DNA of 64,000 nt from Neovahlkampfia damariscottae (lineage: Eukaryota > Heterolobosea > Selenaionea > Neovahlkampfiida > Neovahlkampfiidae), in NCBI GenBank assembly GCA_016618085.1, contig JABLTG010000014.1, positions 1 to 64,000 on the forward strand. The letters are read 5' to 3'. Position numbers and translations under genes: made by a program. The notes under the pieces are model-generated. The model had not been told where the DNA came from. It worked only from the letters and a program-made list of their open reading frames with translations, and searched no databases. Shown here piece by piece: positions 21,277-33,615 of this stretch; position 1 is the stretch's first letter, and each line of letters begins with the position of its first letter.

Positions 21277-24200
21277 TTAATTTTCCATTTCCATTTCCAT
21301 TTCACCATCAAATAAACTATATCTAGTTTTCATTTTGCTATACATTTCTGAACCAATATCTTTTAATTTTCTTCTTTCTTGCATGAAAAATAATTGATCC
21401 GAAAAATGAAATGGTATTTTTGATAAAACAGCAACTATTTTTTTTAATTTAATAACATCATTAGGAGTATGAAGAATAGCTGTATTTTGAAAATAAACAT
21501 CAATCGTTTCTAAATCAACTAATGCTTCAATTAATGAAATTAATAATTTCTCTCTTATAAAGGATCATTTAAAACATCAAAAAAAAACACTTACTCTAAA
21601 CAAATAACTAAAAATACTTTCAAATAAAAATCATAAATTTTTGTTGTTGATAAACCATCACGATTTTTCATTTTAATATCATTATCAACCATTTTAATTG
21701 AAAGATCAAAAATTTTGAATAATTTTTCATGATGAGGTAAAATGACTTCAAACATTCTCCAAACATGACCTGTTGTAAAATACCATTGACCAATTAAAAA
21801 CCCATGATTTAAGATGTGTATAAATGGTTTTAAAATTAAATGTTCAATTCTATCATTGATTGTGTCATCAGAAGTTAAAATATCTGAAATTGTTTTTCCT
21901 TTTAAATCTAAACATTTCTTATTGATTTCTTTTAAGAATTTTGTAATACCACCTTTTAATGAAATCAAAGGTTCAATAATATATTCTGCTTCTTCTACTG
22001 CTTCTGTAGTTTTAATAACATTAAGTTTGACTTCACGTGCTTCTCCTGTTTGTCTTGTAAATCTATCAATAATTTCAATTTCATTTTCAATTTCTTTGAT
22101 TTTTCTTTCCCTCTTTTTTTTTTCATTTAATTTTTGTTCATAAATTTTTTCTAATGAAGTTGCTTTATCATTTTTTTCTTTTGCAATTTTTTTAACTTGT
22201 TCAACTTTTTTTAAAAGTTCTTGGAATTTTAAATCAAAATCACTTTTTTTATCTTCTTCAATTTCTTGTTGAACTTCTTTTAATCTTTTTTCATTTTCTT
22301 GTATTTTGATTTGTTGATACTTTATTTCGTCTGTATTTTTAGCAATTGACGTTTTTGCTTCTTCAATAGTTAATAAGGCTTCTTCTGGATTTTTCTTTTT
22401 AATTTGTTTTTTCAATTCAATATTTTCTGATTTAATCGCTGCAATCTTTTTATTGGTCGAAAATTCGGAATTGAATTCATCAACCAATGATTCCATTTCA
22501 TCAACAGATAAAGATTTCATTCTTGACTTTTTAATCAATTCATTATCTTTTTCAAATTGTTTTAATAATTTTCTTTTTTCTAAATTATCATTCAAACCAT
22601 CAATTTTTTGTTTTCTTTTTATCAATAATTTGCCAGATAATTCAATTCTTTTGTTTGAAATTTCTTCAAATTCTTTTTGAAGAGGTTTTGTTTTTTCTTC
22701 TAAAGAACTTAATTCATTCTCTAAAGTATTTAAAAATTCATTTGATTTTTCAGATTGAAGTGTTGATAAAAATGTTTCTTCTGATTTGTTCAAACTATCA
22801 TGAATTTTTAATTTAACAATTTTTGATGTATTCTTAATGATATTTTTTTCAATTCTTTCAATTTTATTTTTTTCATGTGTTAAAATTGAATCTTTTAATG
22901 GTTTCAATTCATTTTTCATTGTTGTATTTTCCTCTAATGATTTATCAAGTATTTTCTTTTGTTCTTCATATTCTTTCTTGACAGCATCAAGACTTTTAAT
23001 ATAAATAGTTTCTTTTGATTGAATTTCTTTTTCTTTTTCTTCATTTTTTCCTTTAAGTTTTGAAATTTGATTTTCTTTTTGCTCAATTGCTTTTTTCTTT
23101 TGTATTTCTAAATCATTTGATTTTATTTTAAATTCTTCAATTTTTCCAGTCATATATTTGATATCTTCATTAAATTCTTTTTTTTCTTGTGTTTCTTCAT
23201 CAATTATCTTTTGAATACGATTGATTTCATTTTGAGAAGCAACTAATTTTGTTGTTAATTTTTGTGTTAAAAGTAATGTAGCATTCTTTTTTTGTCCTTC
23301 CATTTTATCATGTGTAACTTTTAATTCAGTTTGTTTTTTTTCAAGTGGATTTAAAAGATCAAAATGTTCTGATTCAATTTTTTGTTTTTTTGATTTCCAT
23401 TCATCTAATGATGAAACTATTTCAATTTTATCACTTTCAATATCCTCCATTGAATCTTCTAATTTTCTATGTTCTTTTTTCTTCTCTTTGTGAAGTTTAT
23501 CCATTTCTTTTTCAATTGTTTCAAGTGATTGTTTGATTGTCTCAGGCATTGCTTCTGCTTTTTTTTCTTGTAAAGTAATATTTTCTTGTAATGATTGAAT
23601 ACTTGAGTTAGTGTCTTGTTTTGATTTTTTTAAAAATTCTTTTCTTGCTTCTTGATAAACTTCAGGTAACTCTTCTTCTTTTTGGAATACCATTGAACCC
23701 ATTGATCCCATAGATCCAAGTGAACCTGAGGAATTTCTTGAATGTCCTCTTGCAGAAAGAGGTGATTCCATTGGACGTGGTGACTCTAAAGGATTTCCAA
23801 AAACAGGATCATACCCTTCTGTTAATTTTAAATTGAATGAAGATTGAGCAAATGATTTTCTTTTGTCTTTTCTAAAAAAAAAAAAAATTAATTTTTTTTT
23901 TTTCTTACATTGAAGTGACACCTTTTTCGTTTGCTTTTTTTCTGGCTTCTTCTACACTAAGATGTGATGGCCAAATGAGTATGGTATATAATAAATAACT
24001 TGACGCTTTTTCAAATTTACAAGAGTCTTCACGGTCATAAGTATTCAATTCACCTTCATGTACAAAACATTCATTTGGTTTAATAGATTGAGAACTCCAT
24101 GCTTTTGAACCTTTTGAACCCCATAGAAGAAGTAGTCTAAGCTTTTTTTCTTTGTATTTGTTTCCAACCTTTTCGAGTTCCACTTGAAAATTTATAACAG

Positions 24201-24411
24201 CTCCTATTTTATAAGCATCTAATTTGTCTTTGTTGTTGTTGTCAAAAATATCAGGTTCTGTTCCTCCTAAGGTTTTTTTTTTCTTTAACACAGTTGACGA
24301 TTCTTCAACAATTTCAAATTTGTATGTCTTATCCCTTGGAAGTTTACTAAGTTTGTCCATGTTACGCCATTCATTGATGGACACTTGGACGTTGACTAAT
24401 TCTTTACTCAT
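21277..24411 (-). CDS. C2-like/coiled-coil/RUN-like adaptor protein
   Basis: Exons 24411-23909, 23871-21595 and 21553-21277 give 1018 residues. The N-terminal ~150 residues resemble an NT-type C2 domain (ending in SSYLLYTILIW); a serine/proline-rich linker (SPRPMESPLSARGHSRNSSG) follows, then about 550 residues of Lys/Glu-rich coiled coil. The last ~200 residues look like a RUN domain: LILKPFIHILNHGF, a VWRMFEVI block, and, across the last intron, an L-rich helix ending ETIDVYFQNTAIL. NT-C2 and RUN domains occur in membrane-trafficking adaptors binding small GTPases, so such a role is plausible. Domain names are my reading of patterns; the coiled coil and gene structure are firm. Confidence 0.65.
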
Positions 24412-24456
24412 CTGATAAAAACGATGTTAATTTCTGACCAATGAGAATATTTTTTA

Positions 24457-24466
24457 ATTGGCCAAT
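24457..24466. promoter_or_regulatory. Palindromic double CCAAT box
   Basis: ATTGGCCAAT, a perfect palindrome carrying CCAAT on both strands, 46 bp before the coiled-coil gene start (24411, minus); another CCAAT follows at 24438-24442. Consistent with the CCAAT core element of this genome. Confidence 0.5.
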
Positions 24467-24504
24467 GATAATCATCATGAAAAAAAATTTTTCTTGTGTG
24501 AACT

Positions 24505-25623
24505 TTATTCTTTAATAATATTTGTTTTATCATAGTTATCAGCTTTATTTTCAGAAATAACTGCTTCAATGCCAAATGGATTTCCTAAACTTGAAATTTC
24601 CAAGATTACTGGATCTGTTGCTAAAACACTTCTTCTTCTTCTTCTCAAGTTTCTTCTACTTCTTCTTGCTGCTCTTCTTCTTCTGATTCTATTTCTTCTT
24701 GCTGCTCTTCTTTTTTGTTTTGCTGCTCTTTTTGCTTTAATTCTTTTTTGTCTTTGATGTCTTCTTGTTGCTCTTCTTCTTCTGATTCTATTTCTTCTTG
24801 CTACTCTTTTTTTTTTTCTTTTAGCTCTTTTCTTAGCAATTAATTGACGACGTCTTTTTTTTCTTTCAGCTCTCCAATTCGGACACTTTGCCCTACAACC
24901 TTTATTTGCACGATTTGTCAACACAATTCCAACAGCTCCAATTCTGTAAAAGAATAAATTACAGGAACAATAATCAAATTTCTTATTGTCCAAACGAACA
25001 ATCAGCTCATCAAAAATATCTTGAGCAGATTTTTGAATTTTGTTTTTCAAAGCCGTTCGATAATTGCCAAATTTAAAATTTTTAACAGTATTTTGAAAAT
25101 GTATTTGCAAGTCCATTCTATCTTTTTGAGATATTTTTTTTCCACCTTTGCACATGGCCTCATATTTTGATAAAATTGTATGGAAAGTATCTTTGAACAA
25201 ATTTGCAAGAGCAATGCGAAGAGAATGAGAAGCAGAGAATATAGAGCTTGCAGATTTTCGAGAAGCCTCAATGATTTTCTTTGGTAGCCAAGTTTTAATT
25301 GATTGAGAACGACAACTACTTCTCCAAAGAGCTTGATTTTTTGCGGTTTTGAAGTTTCTCCATGTTCTCATGTCAAAATATACTGATTCCCCGCATTCAC
25401 ATCCAAAACTTTAACAAATATTAAAACTGATATTCTTTACCGACAAGTGTGAGCTAAAATTAAAAAGGAATGTAGATTGCTTACCAGGGTCACATTCATC
25501 TTTTGAGTGTTTGTTCAAACTTTCAACTTCAAGCAGACGTGCTGATCCACCACAAGCTGCAGTTGTTGCTAATACTGTGCTGGTGATAGCAAGGATGAGT
25601 ATCACAAAACTGAGTGAAGTCAT
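24505..25623 (-). CDS. Secreted protein with Cys-rich N-terminus and arginine-rich tail
   Basis: Exons 25623-25485, 25453-25441 (13 nt) and 25408-24505 give 351 residues. A signal peptide (MTSLSFVILILAITSTVLAT) is followed by a cysteine cluster that only appears after splicing (DECDPAHTCRFGCECGES), a helical domain of about 150 residues, and an extremely basic stretch of about 95 residues made of RR/KR runs, with ARRNRIRRRRA twice, 33 residues apart. It ends in a non-basic tail of about 40 residues. Family unknown. A secreted polybasic protein could bind nucleic acid, polyphosphate or acidic polysaccharide, or act on bacterial membranes; this is inference. Divergent from RAD21. Confidence 0.72.
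24671..24703 (-). repeat. 33-bp internal repeat, copy 1
   Basis: Identical to 24770-24802, offset 99 bp (33 codons). It codes for the ARRNRIRRRRA element of the arginine-rich protein, evidence of recent internal duplication of the basic region. Confidence 0.8.
24770..24802 (-). repeat. 33-bp internal repeat, copy 2
   Basis: Identical to 24671-24703. The flanking bases also stay similar, so the duplicated unit may be longer than the exact match. Confidence 0.8.
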
Positions 25624-25818
25624 AATTGGTCAGTTTGTTTTTCACCAATCATTTTGTTTTCTGATGACTCAAAACAAAATATCCTGAAATTTTCTTGTAA
25701 ACACGAAAAAAAATGAAAATTGTTTTGTCAAAAGTGCGCTGGAAAAAAACAACCAATCATCGTAAATTTGAGAAAAAACGTTACGCCTTTTAATTGGTTA
25801 CCTCAACAAAACTTTGTG

Positions 25819-27360
25819 ATGTTTTACTCAGAGTTTGTCTTGACAAAGAAAGGCCCTTTGGCTAAAATTTGGTTAGCTGCACATTGGGATAGGAAACTAA
25901 ATAAAAATCAAATCACTGAAACAGATATCAAAGACTCAGTGAGTAAGTTATAAAAAAACTAAAAAAAACTTTTAGACTCGATTGTGAATCCTGTTGTCGC
26001 AATTGCTCTGAGAACTTCAGGACATTTACTTTTAGGAGTTGTAAAAATATATCAAAGAAAAGTAAAATACGTTTTGGCTGAAGCAAATGAAGCTTTAACT
26101 AAAATTAAATTAGTAAAAAAAAAAATAAAACTCACTTTTTTTCAACAGCAAGTTATTCCAGATACCAAAGTTGATTTACCTGAAAAGAATACAATTGCTA
26201 CACATTCCAGTATCACTTTACCTTCAAATGTTCAATTACTCTTACCTGAAGCTGAAACTTTCATCAATCCAAATGAAAACTTCAGAATGGCAAACATTTC
26301 AGAAATTACAATGGATGATTTTGAAAATTGGGAAACAGCTCCAGAAACACAAATCAGACCAAGTCAAGGAGGACCACCTTCTGTATCGGATAAAACACCT
26401 TCTGTTGAAATGCCTAGAGAACAACAAATACTTCCTGGAATTGACGATGAATTTGGAATTATGGATCAAATTATGGGTGAAAATGTTACTCCTGGAAAAT
26501 CAACACCTCAAATGGGCAGAATTTCAGAAATTCCAGAAGAACCTTTTGGTATTTCACCTGGTTTTGAAACAACTTTTGATATTCCTCCAACAGAAGAACC
26601 TATCAAAAAAAAAAGAAAATTAGTTTCAAAAGGAACGTTAATTATTGATGAAGAAACTTCAATTCCAAGTTCAGAATTTAAACAACAAATTTCAAACGCT
26701 TCAGATATTACAAGAGTTTTAAAATCAGCACCAAAAACCAAAGAAGATCTTTTAGAAACACCTTTAACATTCAATAATTTGTTACATCAACCAAATATCC
26801 AAGGACTTCCAACAGCTTTCAATGAATTATATTCAAAAAAAAGAATGCGTGAAGATTTAAATGAAAAAGAACAAATTCGTGAACAGACAGGTTTTGAAGA
26901 TATTCCAGATACTTATATTCCACAACCTTCACCAACAGAAGAAGGATTTGGTGGTATACCAATGCCAGAAGAAGATATTCAACATGAACTTATTACACCT
27001 GAAAAATCAGTTCGTCCATCAATTGGAGGTCAGCTTGAAATGCCATCAACTTCAACAAAAAAGAAAAAAACAAAGAAACTTGAAACTGAAGAAGAACGAA
27101 AAATCAGAGAAGAATTGGCAAAAGATTATAAAGGAAAAGGAATCACAGATAAAACATTAAAAGTTGTTGGATTACTCAAAGAATCATTTAAAGATCAAGA
27201 TGAATTAAGTGTTGAAGCAATGTTATTTGGAAGAAAAAGAGCTGTTGCTGGAAAATACTTTTTTGAATTATTAGTTCTCAAATCAAAAGGTATTATTAAT
27301 GCAGAACAAGATGAACCATTTGGTGATATTATTATTTCAAAAACTGAACAATTCGTGTAA
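25819..27360 (+). CDS. RAD21: Cohesin kleisin subunit RAD21/SCC1
   Basis: Exons 25819-25942, 25976-26112 and 26149-27360 give 490 residues. The kleisin N-terminus that binds SMC3 is unmistakable: MFYSEFVLTKKGPLAKIWLA, then across the first intron IVNPVVAIALRTSGHLLLG and VKIYQRKVKYVLAE. The middle is acidic, proline-rich and disordered, with the separase/Scc3-binding region. The C-terminal winged helix that binds SMC1 ends the protein (LFGRKRAVAGKYFFELLVLK). Cohesin holds sister chromatids together. It is shorter than animal RAD21 (about 630) mainly in the linker. The in-frame upstream extension starts with TTG and is rejected; an ATTGG box is at about 25796. Confidence 0.93.
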
Positions 27361-27381
27361 TAAATTATTTTTATAAAAAAT

Positions 27382-28565
27382 TCAAAAAGATTTGAAAATA
27401 GTTTCAATTTCTTCATGGAGTTGCAATTTCTCCACAAGGACTTCTGGTAATTTTGGATGATATGCAGCAAGTAAAGGACCCTTTGAAATATTTTAATAAT
27501 TTTTTGATTTACAGCAATTGCTCCATAGGTATCTGCATCAGCTCCAATGAGAACTACCCACATGATACTTTCAAAGTTGAATTTTTTGAAAGGCCATTCT
27601 GATTCAAACCAATCTGGAATTTTCAATTTTAGTTCATCAAAACTATGATACAATGACCATAATGCTATTTTCAATGACAAAACACAATATCCTGAAACAC
27701 CTTTGTAATAATACGTATAGGGATCAAAATTCTCAAAATCTTTAATTTCATCAATGAATTGAGTTTCTGATTTATTTAAATTCTCACTTCCAACTTTGTT
27801 CAACCAAATTTTTGAAGGGTTATCTTCTTTTCTGAATTTTACTTCATTTTTCCACTCTTTCCATTCATTTGATAAAATATCAACAATATCAGAAAAATTT
27901 GGTGGATTTTTTCGAATTTCTTCATTTTTTAAAGCTTTTCTTATTAGAATTGTGTGGACAATGCATGTCAAAACTTTTTAAAACTTTCAAATTCAAAATT
28001 TCTTTTTACCTGGGAGTGGTCCAAAATGTGTCATCATTGATTGTTCAACAGTTTGATCTATAGCATCCATAACATCCAATTCTAATGTTATGACAGGAAT
28101 TATGGCATTTCTCATCAAAGAACCATTAGGAGCTGATGTTGGATGATTATCAAAATCTTCTAATCCTGATAAATACCACTCTTTACCATTATTTCGATTT
28201 TTTTCAGCTGAAGATAAAGTTCTTACTGTTGTGAAGCCAATATCTTTTGGTCCGTTTCTGTACCATTGAATGAAGTTGTTCAAAACGTCTTGTTGGTGAA
28301 ATTTTTTTTTCTTGAAAATAAAACTTCGTAAAATACACATGGCCATATCAGAATCATCAGTTGGTTCTCCAGGTTTCCATAGACCGCTTCCAATGTATGT
28401 TGAAGGCCATCCTTTGACCATTAATTTTCCTACTGTGTTTGGAATTTTAAATTCTGATGTAGCTCCTAAACTGTCTCCAATTAAACAACCATAAACAACA
28501 GCTTTTTTTTGAAGTGTAGTGCTACCAGAAAAATCTAAGATTTTTGATTCAACTTGCTTGTTCAT
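27382..28565 (-). CDS. ADP-ribosylglycohydrolase family protein
   Basis: Exons 28565-28010, 27973-27513 and 27480-27382 give 371 residues. The family removes ADP-ribose from arginine or from small molecules using two magnesium ions. Metal-binding motifs are present: GDSLGATSEF near the N-terminus, TDDSDMAMCILRS (family TDDT; here the last Thr is Ser), the NGSLMRNAIIP block, and the C-terminal IGADADTYGAIAGPLLAAYHP, which is rebuilt only by removing the 32-nt second intron. Both introns have good GTAAA donors. DraG-type or ADPRH-type cannot be decided. Its stop is 21 bp from the RAD21 stop. Confidence 0.88.
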
Positions 28566-28756
28566 GTCAGAACCTAAATTTTAGTTGTAATAATCTGATT
28601 GGATACTTGAAGAAAAGTTCAATATTGTGAATTTTTGTTCATCAAGAATTTTCATTTTAAAAACAATATTTTTCCTTTTTGGAGTGATTCAATTTATCAA
28701 CCAATCAAACGTATAATTTTTCTTCCAAACCTTATTCCAACAATCAAAAATAAACT

Positions 28757-31700
28757 ATGAGTTTTCTGTTGCCCAAAAAATCTAAATTCAAAAACTTAGC
28801 AGGTTCACAATGTATAAAAAACCAAATCTATACAAATTTAAAAGATGTACAAAAACAATCAGGCGGAGAATCTGAAGTCGTTTCAGTAAACGAAAATTTT
28901 TTTGCTATACCATGGTCATTAGCTTCAGTTCTTGTGGTACACCGAAAAAACGATGGTCAAAAAATTCTTGATCCAGCCACAATTTCTGGACATAAAGATT
29001 TAATCTCAGATACACAATTTTCACCTTTCAAAACCGAATTATTGGCTACAGCTTCAAATGATGCTACAGTTAGACTTTGGAACTTACCTTCAGAAGGATT
29101 AAAAACGAAAATTATGCAAGAAGATGTTTGTTTTATTCATCCAAAAAAAGTTAATATTGTGAAGTTTCATCCTACAGCTTCGGATATTCTTTTAACTTCA
29201 AGTGGCGATTTTAAAACAAGATTATGGGATATAAATAGTCCTAAAGAACCTTTTTTTACCGACGAACATCATACAGACACCATACAATCATATTCTTGGA
29301 ATAATGATGGTAGCGCTTTTGTAAGCAGTTGTAAAGATGGAATTCTGAGAATTATGGATCCAAGAACTGGTTCTTTATTAGTTGTAAGATAATTTAAAAA
29401 TTAATTATTTTTTAAAGCATGGAAAAGCACATGAAAGTACCAAAGGTTTCAGAGCTTGTTGGCTAGGAAAAAACGAAAAAATAGCAACCATAGGATTTAA
29501 TAAACAAAGAGGTAGAGAATATGCCTATTGGGATATCAGAAAAGGATTCAAGAATGGTCCTATTACACGAGCAACAATTGACACATTTCCGACTCAATGT
29601 TGGATGTACTTCGACCCAGGAAACAATATTTTGTATACTGCTGGTAAAGGTGATTCAATAATTAAATTCTACGAAATTAATGATTCTGCACCTTTTATTC
29701 ATTATATTTCTGAATTTAAATCAAGTCGTTCACAATCTGGTCTTGCTATGATTCCACAAAGATTTAATGATACAAATAAATGTGAAATCGCAAAATTTAT
29801 GAAATTAACAGGATCAGAACTTGAAACTATTTCTTTTCAAGTTCCAAGAAAAGATTCAAACAAAATATTGAATGATGGAGATAAAAAAGTTGAAATTTTT
29901 CAAGAAGATATTTATCCAGATGTTTATAGCGGTAAACCATCATTAACTGCAAAAGAATATTTAAAAGGAAATGATAAACCACCGGTTATGTCTTCAATGA
30001 AAAAAGAACAAATGGTTTCTGTTTATGAAGTTCCAATTGACTCAGGTGGAAAAGTGAAACCAACTGAAACTAAAACATTTGGAAAAGGTCAAATTGAAGG
30101 TTCTTTAATCATGTTAACACCACCAAAGAAAAAAGAAAGTTGTTTTGTTTCAATGAAGATTAAAGAAATTTTAATTGAAGAAGAATCCAAAAAATCCAAA
30201 AAATCAAATACTTCAATACCAATTGCATCTGTTTTATCAGTTCATAAAGTAAAAGGATTGACCAATGATCCAGAGGATGATATTTTAACATTTCAATTTT
30301 GCACAACTGAAAGAATGTATTATTTTATTGCAGATAATGAACAGGAAAGGAATAAATGGATTAAAACCATATCAAAAAACCTAAAAAGATCATATCAAGT
30401 AATTTTTGACAAATTTATATTTCTAACCATATGAATAGAACGAAGAAGCAATTGAAGATCAATTTTTTCAAGGACAAGCAAACAAATCAAAAATTAAAGG
30501 TTGGAACAGTCGATACTTGTACTCAATTAATAATTATTTGTTCATTTTTACATCCAAATATGATGTCATTCCTGAAGAAAAATATTCAATGAACGACTTG
30601 AAATCAGTTCAAGATTTTTCAGAATACAAAGGAATTAAAGATAAGGAAAAGAATTTAATTTTACAAATAAATACAAAAAAAAAAACTGATTTGACATTCT
30701 TGGCAAATACAGAAACTCAAAAAGGTATCTTTTTCATTTTTTAATTTTCAAAAAGATAAATGGTTGGAATACTTGCAAAATATTTTCAGTCCAACTCCAG
30801 ATAATGATAATTTGCTACAAAGTCTTGGTTTGGTTTCTGAAAACATGAGAAGGGCTTCAGTGATTCCTTCTAAAATTGGTGAATCAGCTGGTTCGATTCA
30901 AGTTTTTCCAATTTCTCCAAATGTTGTTGAACAAGATATTTCTGATTTATTTGGTATTTTTGGTACCATCACCAGTATAAAATTTTATAGAGAAAAGAAA
31001 TTTCCTGGAATTGATGAAGATCTTGTATTGATCACTTTTTCAAAAGAAATGGATGCTGAAAAGGCAGTTGCATTGAATGGAATAAGCATGGAAGAACAAA
31101 GAGTAACAGTACAAGTATATGTCAAAGAACAAAATCTTGATCCTCTTTACATCAAAAGTAAGTTGATTTTGAGATTTAAAATTTTGTAGTTGATAAAATT
31201 CCTTTAGAAACATCAATTCTTGATATCAATGATGTATTTTCTTGTTTTTCAGAAATTGAATCCATTCGATTGTGGTATGACCAAAAAAATACTACAGATC
31301 CATCCAATGCAAAACATAAAATTGCTTATATTAAATTCGCAAATCGTGAAGAATCTTTACCTACTTTAGGGTTGGATGGAATGAAATTTTATGATAAACC
31401 TGTCAAATTAAGTGAATTGAAAGGTAGAATTGATGAAGATGAATTGTTTTTGAATGAAGTCAATCCAATAGATGTCAAAAATGGATTAAGAAATATATTA
31501 CTTCAAATGAAAGGAAAGAAAAGAATTCGCTCCAAAGTTGTTCTATTGAATGTGAACTCTTTAAATTCAAGTGATGTTTTTATTCTAGATGCAGGAATGA
31601 AAGTGTTCCAATGGAATGGAAAAAAAGCATCAAAATTCAAAAAAGCCAGAGGGTTAGATGTTACCACTAATATTCGTGTAAAAGATAGATCTGGAACTGC

Positions 31701-33521
31701 AAAAGCAATTATACTTGATGAAGGAAAAGAAGCTGAATATCCAAATGAATTCAAAGAATTTTGGAAATTAATTTCAGGAAAATCAGAAACACAACAAGTA
31801 GAATTGACTGATGGACAAACAGATATTGAAGCGGAAAAAGAGATTGACAAAAATACTATTCTTTATAGAATCTATAAAAAAAGTGGAAAATTCAAATTGA
31901 AAAAAATTGCGGAAGATCAAGACCTTTCAAAAGAAATGTTAAAAAGTGAATATGTATTTATTTTGGATTGTTTAAATGAAATTCATATTTGGGAAGGAAA
32001 AGAATCTTCAGCTGAATCAAAGAAAATGGCAAAAAAAATCGCAATGAAATTTGAAGTTCAATCACGTCGTCCGTTTTGGGTAACCACAACAAGACATATT
32101 GAAATGGGTGAAACAGTTATCTTTAAAGAAAAATTCATTGATTTTCCATCAATTTTACCAATTGGAGTTCAAGCAAGTTCACTTGGTTCTAAAGCAGGAT
32201 CCACAGTTTCAAGTAATAAACAATACTTAATTAACATATTTTAGAAAAATTAGTTCAAAAAAAAATCACTCCTGAAGATTTAATTTCTTTAAAAGATTCC
32301 ACCATGGACGATATATTTGACAATGGAACAGGAACATCAAAAATATGGAAAGTTGAAGGATTTGAAAAAGAAGAATATCCTATTGAAATGTATGGTAGAT
32401 TTTTCTCAGGTGACAGTTATATTATTCTTTATACTTATCAAAAGAAAAATAAGAATTATAATTTGATTTATTTCTGGCAAGGTCGTGATTCAACAGTCAA
32501 TGAAAAAGGTGCATCTGCATTATTAAGTGTAAATTTATCAGAAATTACGAGTGGAGAAACTCTTCAAATTCGATGCTTACAACAACAAGAAAATGAACAT
32601 TTTCTTTCAATCTTTAATCCATTTTCAACAATACATGCACCGTATATGGTTCATTATGGAAAATACAAAAATTATTCAAAAGAAAATGAAATTGAAGTTT
32701 TTGATGTTCGAGAATCTAATTCAGGTTATCTAAGAGCAATTGGAATTTCACCAAAAAAGATTAAATTACATTCAAATGGATGTGTTTTATTAAAAAGAAA
32801 AAATGAAGTATTTCTTCGAATTGGTAAAAATGCAACAAAAAAAGAGATTCAATACTCAAAAGATGTTGCAAAGATATTATCAAAAAATTCACCAAAAGAG
32901 ATTAAAGAAGGAAGTGGAGATATTTTAGTTGTGAAGTTTGGAAAAGAAAATTTACAAAACTATCCTTCTTCACAAAGAAAAAAATCTCGACTTTTCAAAA
33001 TGAATGGACAATCAGGTGTTGTTGAATTTGAAGAAGTTTATGATTTTTCACAATATGATTTAAATCAAAAAGATGTTTTCATTCTTGATAATGGTGAATT
33101 TATCTATTGTTGGTATGGAAATGAAGCAAGTTTCTATACAAGAAAATTCTCATTGGAATTGGCTGTTGCCTATTCAAAGAAAGTTAAATCTACAAAAGTT
33201 TATGTTGTTAAATGTTTTGGTGAACCAATTGAATTTACAAGTCTTTTTCAGGGATGGGAAAAATGGAGCTGGAAAACTAAACTCAAAGTCGATACTCAAT
33301 TATTGGATTCTGAATATTTCATTCAAGAGTATTCACGTAAAACATATTCTTATAATGAATTATTGGAAGAAAAATTACCAGAAGGTTTGGATGCAACAAA
33401 ATTGGAAACTTATTTGGGTGATGATGAATTTATGGAGGTTTTTTCAATGGATAGAGAAAAATTCAATAAGTTACCAAAATTCAAACAACAAAATTTAAAA
33501 AAAGAAGTTTATTTGTTTTAG
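28757..33521 (+). CDS. Villidin-like actin-binding protein (WD40-PH-RRM-gelsolin-headpiece)
   Basis: Exons 28757-29383, 29418-30398, 30439-30724, 30756-31157, 31190-32212 and 32245-33521 give 1531 residues. Order: coronin-like WD40 propeller (about 1-330), PH domain (about 430-536), second PH (about 537-640), two RRM-like folds (about 678-755 and 766-840), gelsolin repeats (about 865-1450) and a villin headpiece at the C-terminus (LPEGLDATKLETYLGDDEF, then KLPKFKQQNLKKEVYLF). Dictyostelium villidin has the WD40, PH, gelsolin and headpiece order; the RRM-like pair is a difference to check. The headpiece keeps the KKEVYLF actin-binding end. Likely links membranes to F-actin. All five introns are 31-40 nt. 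Confidence 0.88.
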
Positions 33522-33615
33522 ATACATTTCATATTCCAACAAGAATAAATTTTATTTGAACAATTTTTGGGATAAAAATTGACCAATCAAACTGTCAAGA
33601 AGAAAAAACTCTGTC

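Noticed and set aside
24561-24850. Leucine-rich plus-strand frame over the Arg-rich gene
   Set aside because: A mirror image of CTT/TCT repeats on the complementary strand; no promoter or start context.
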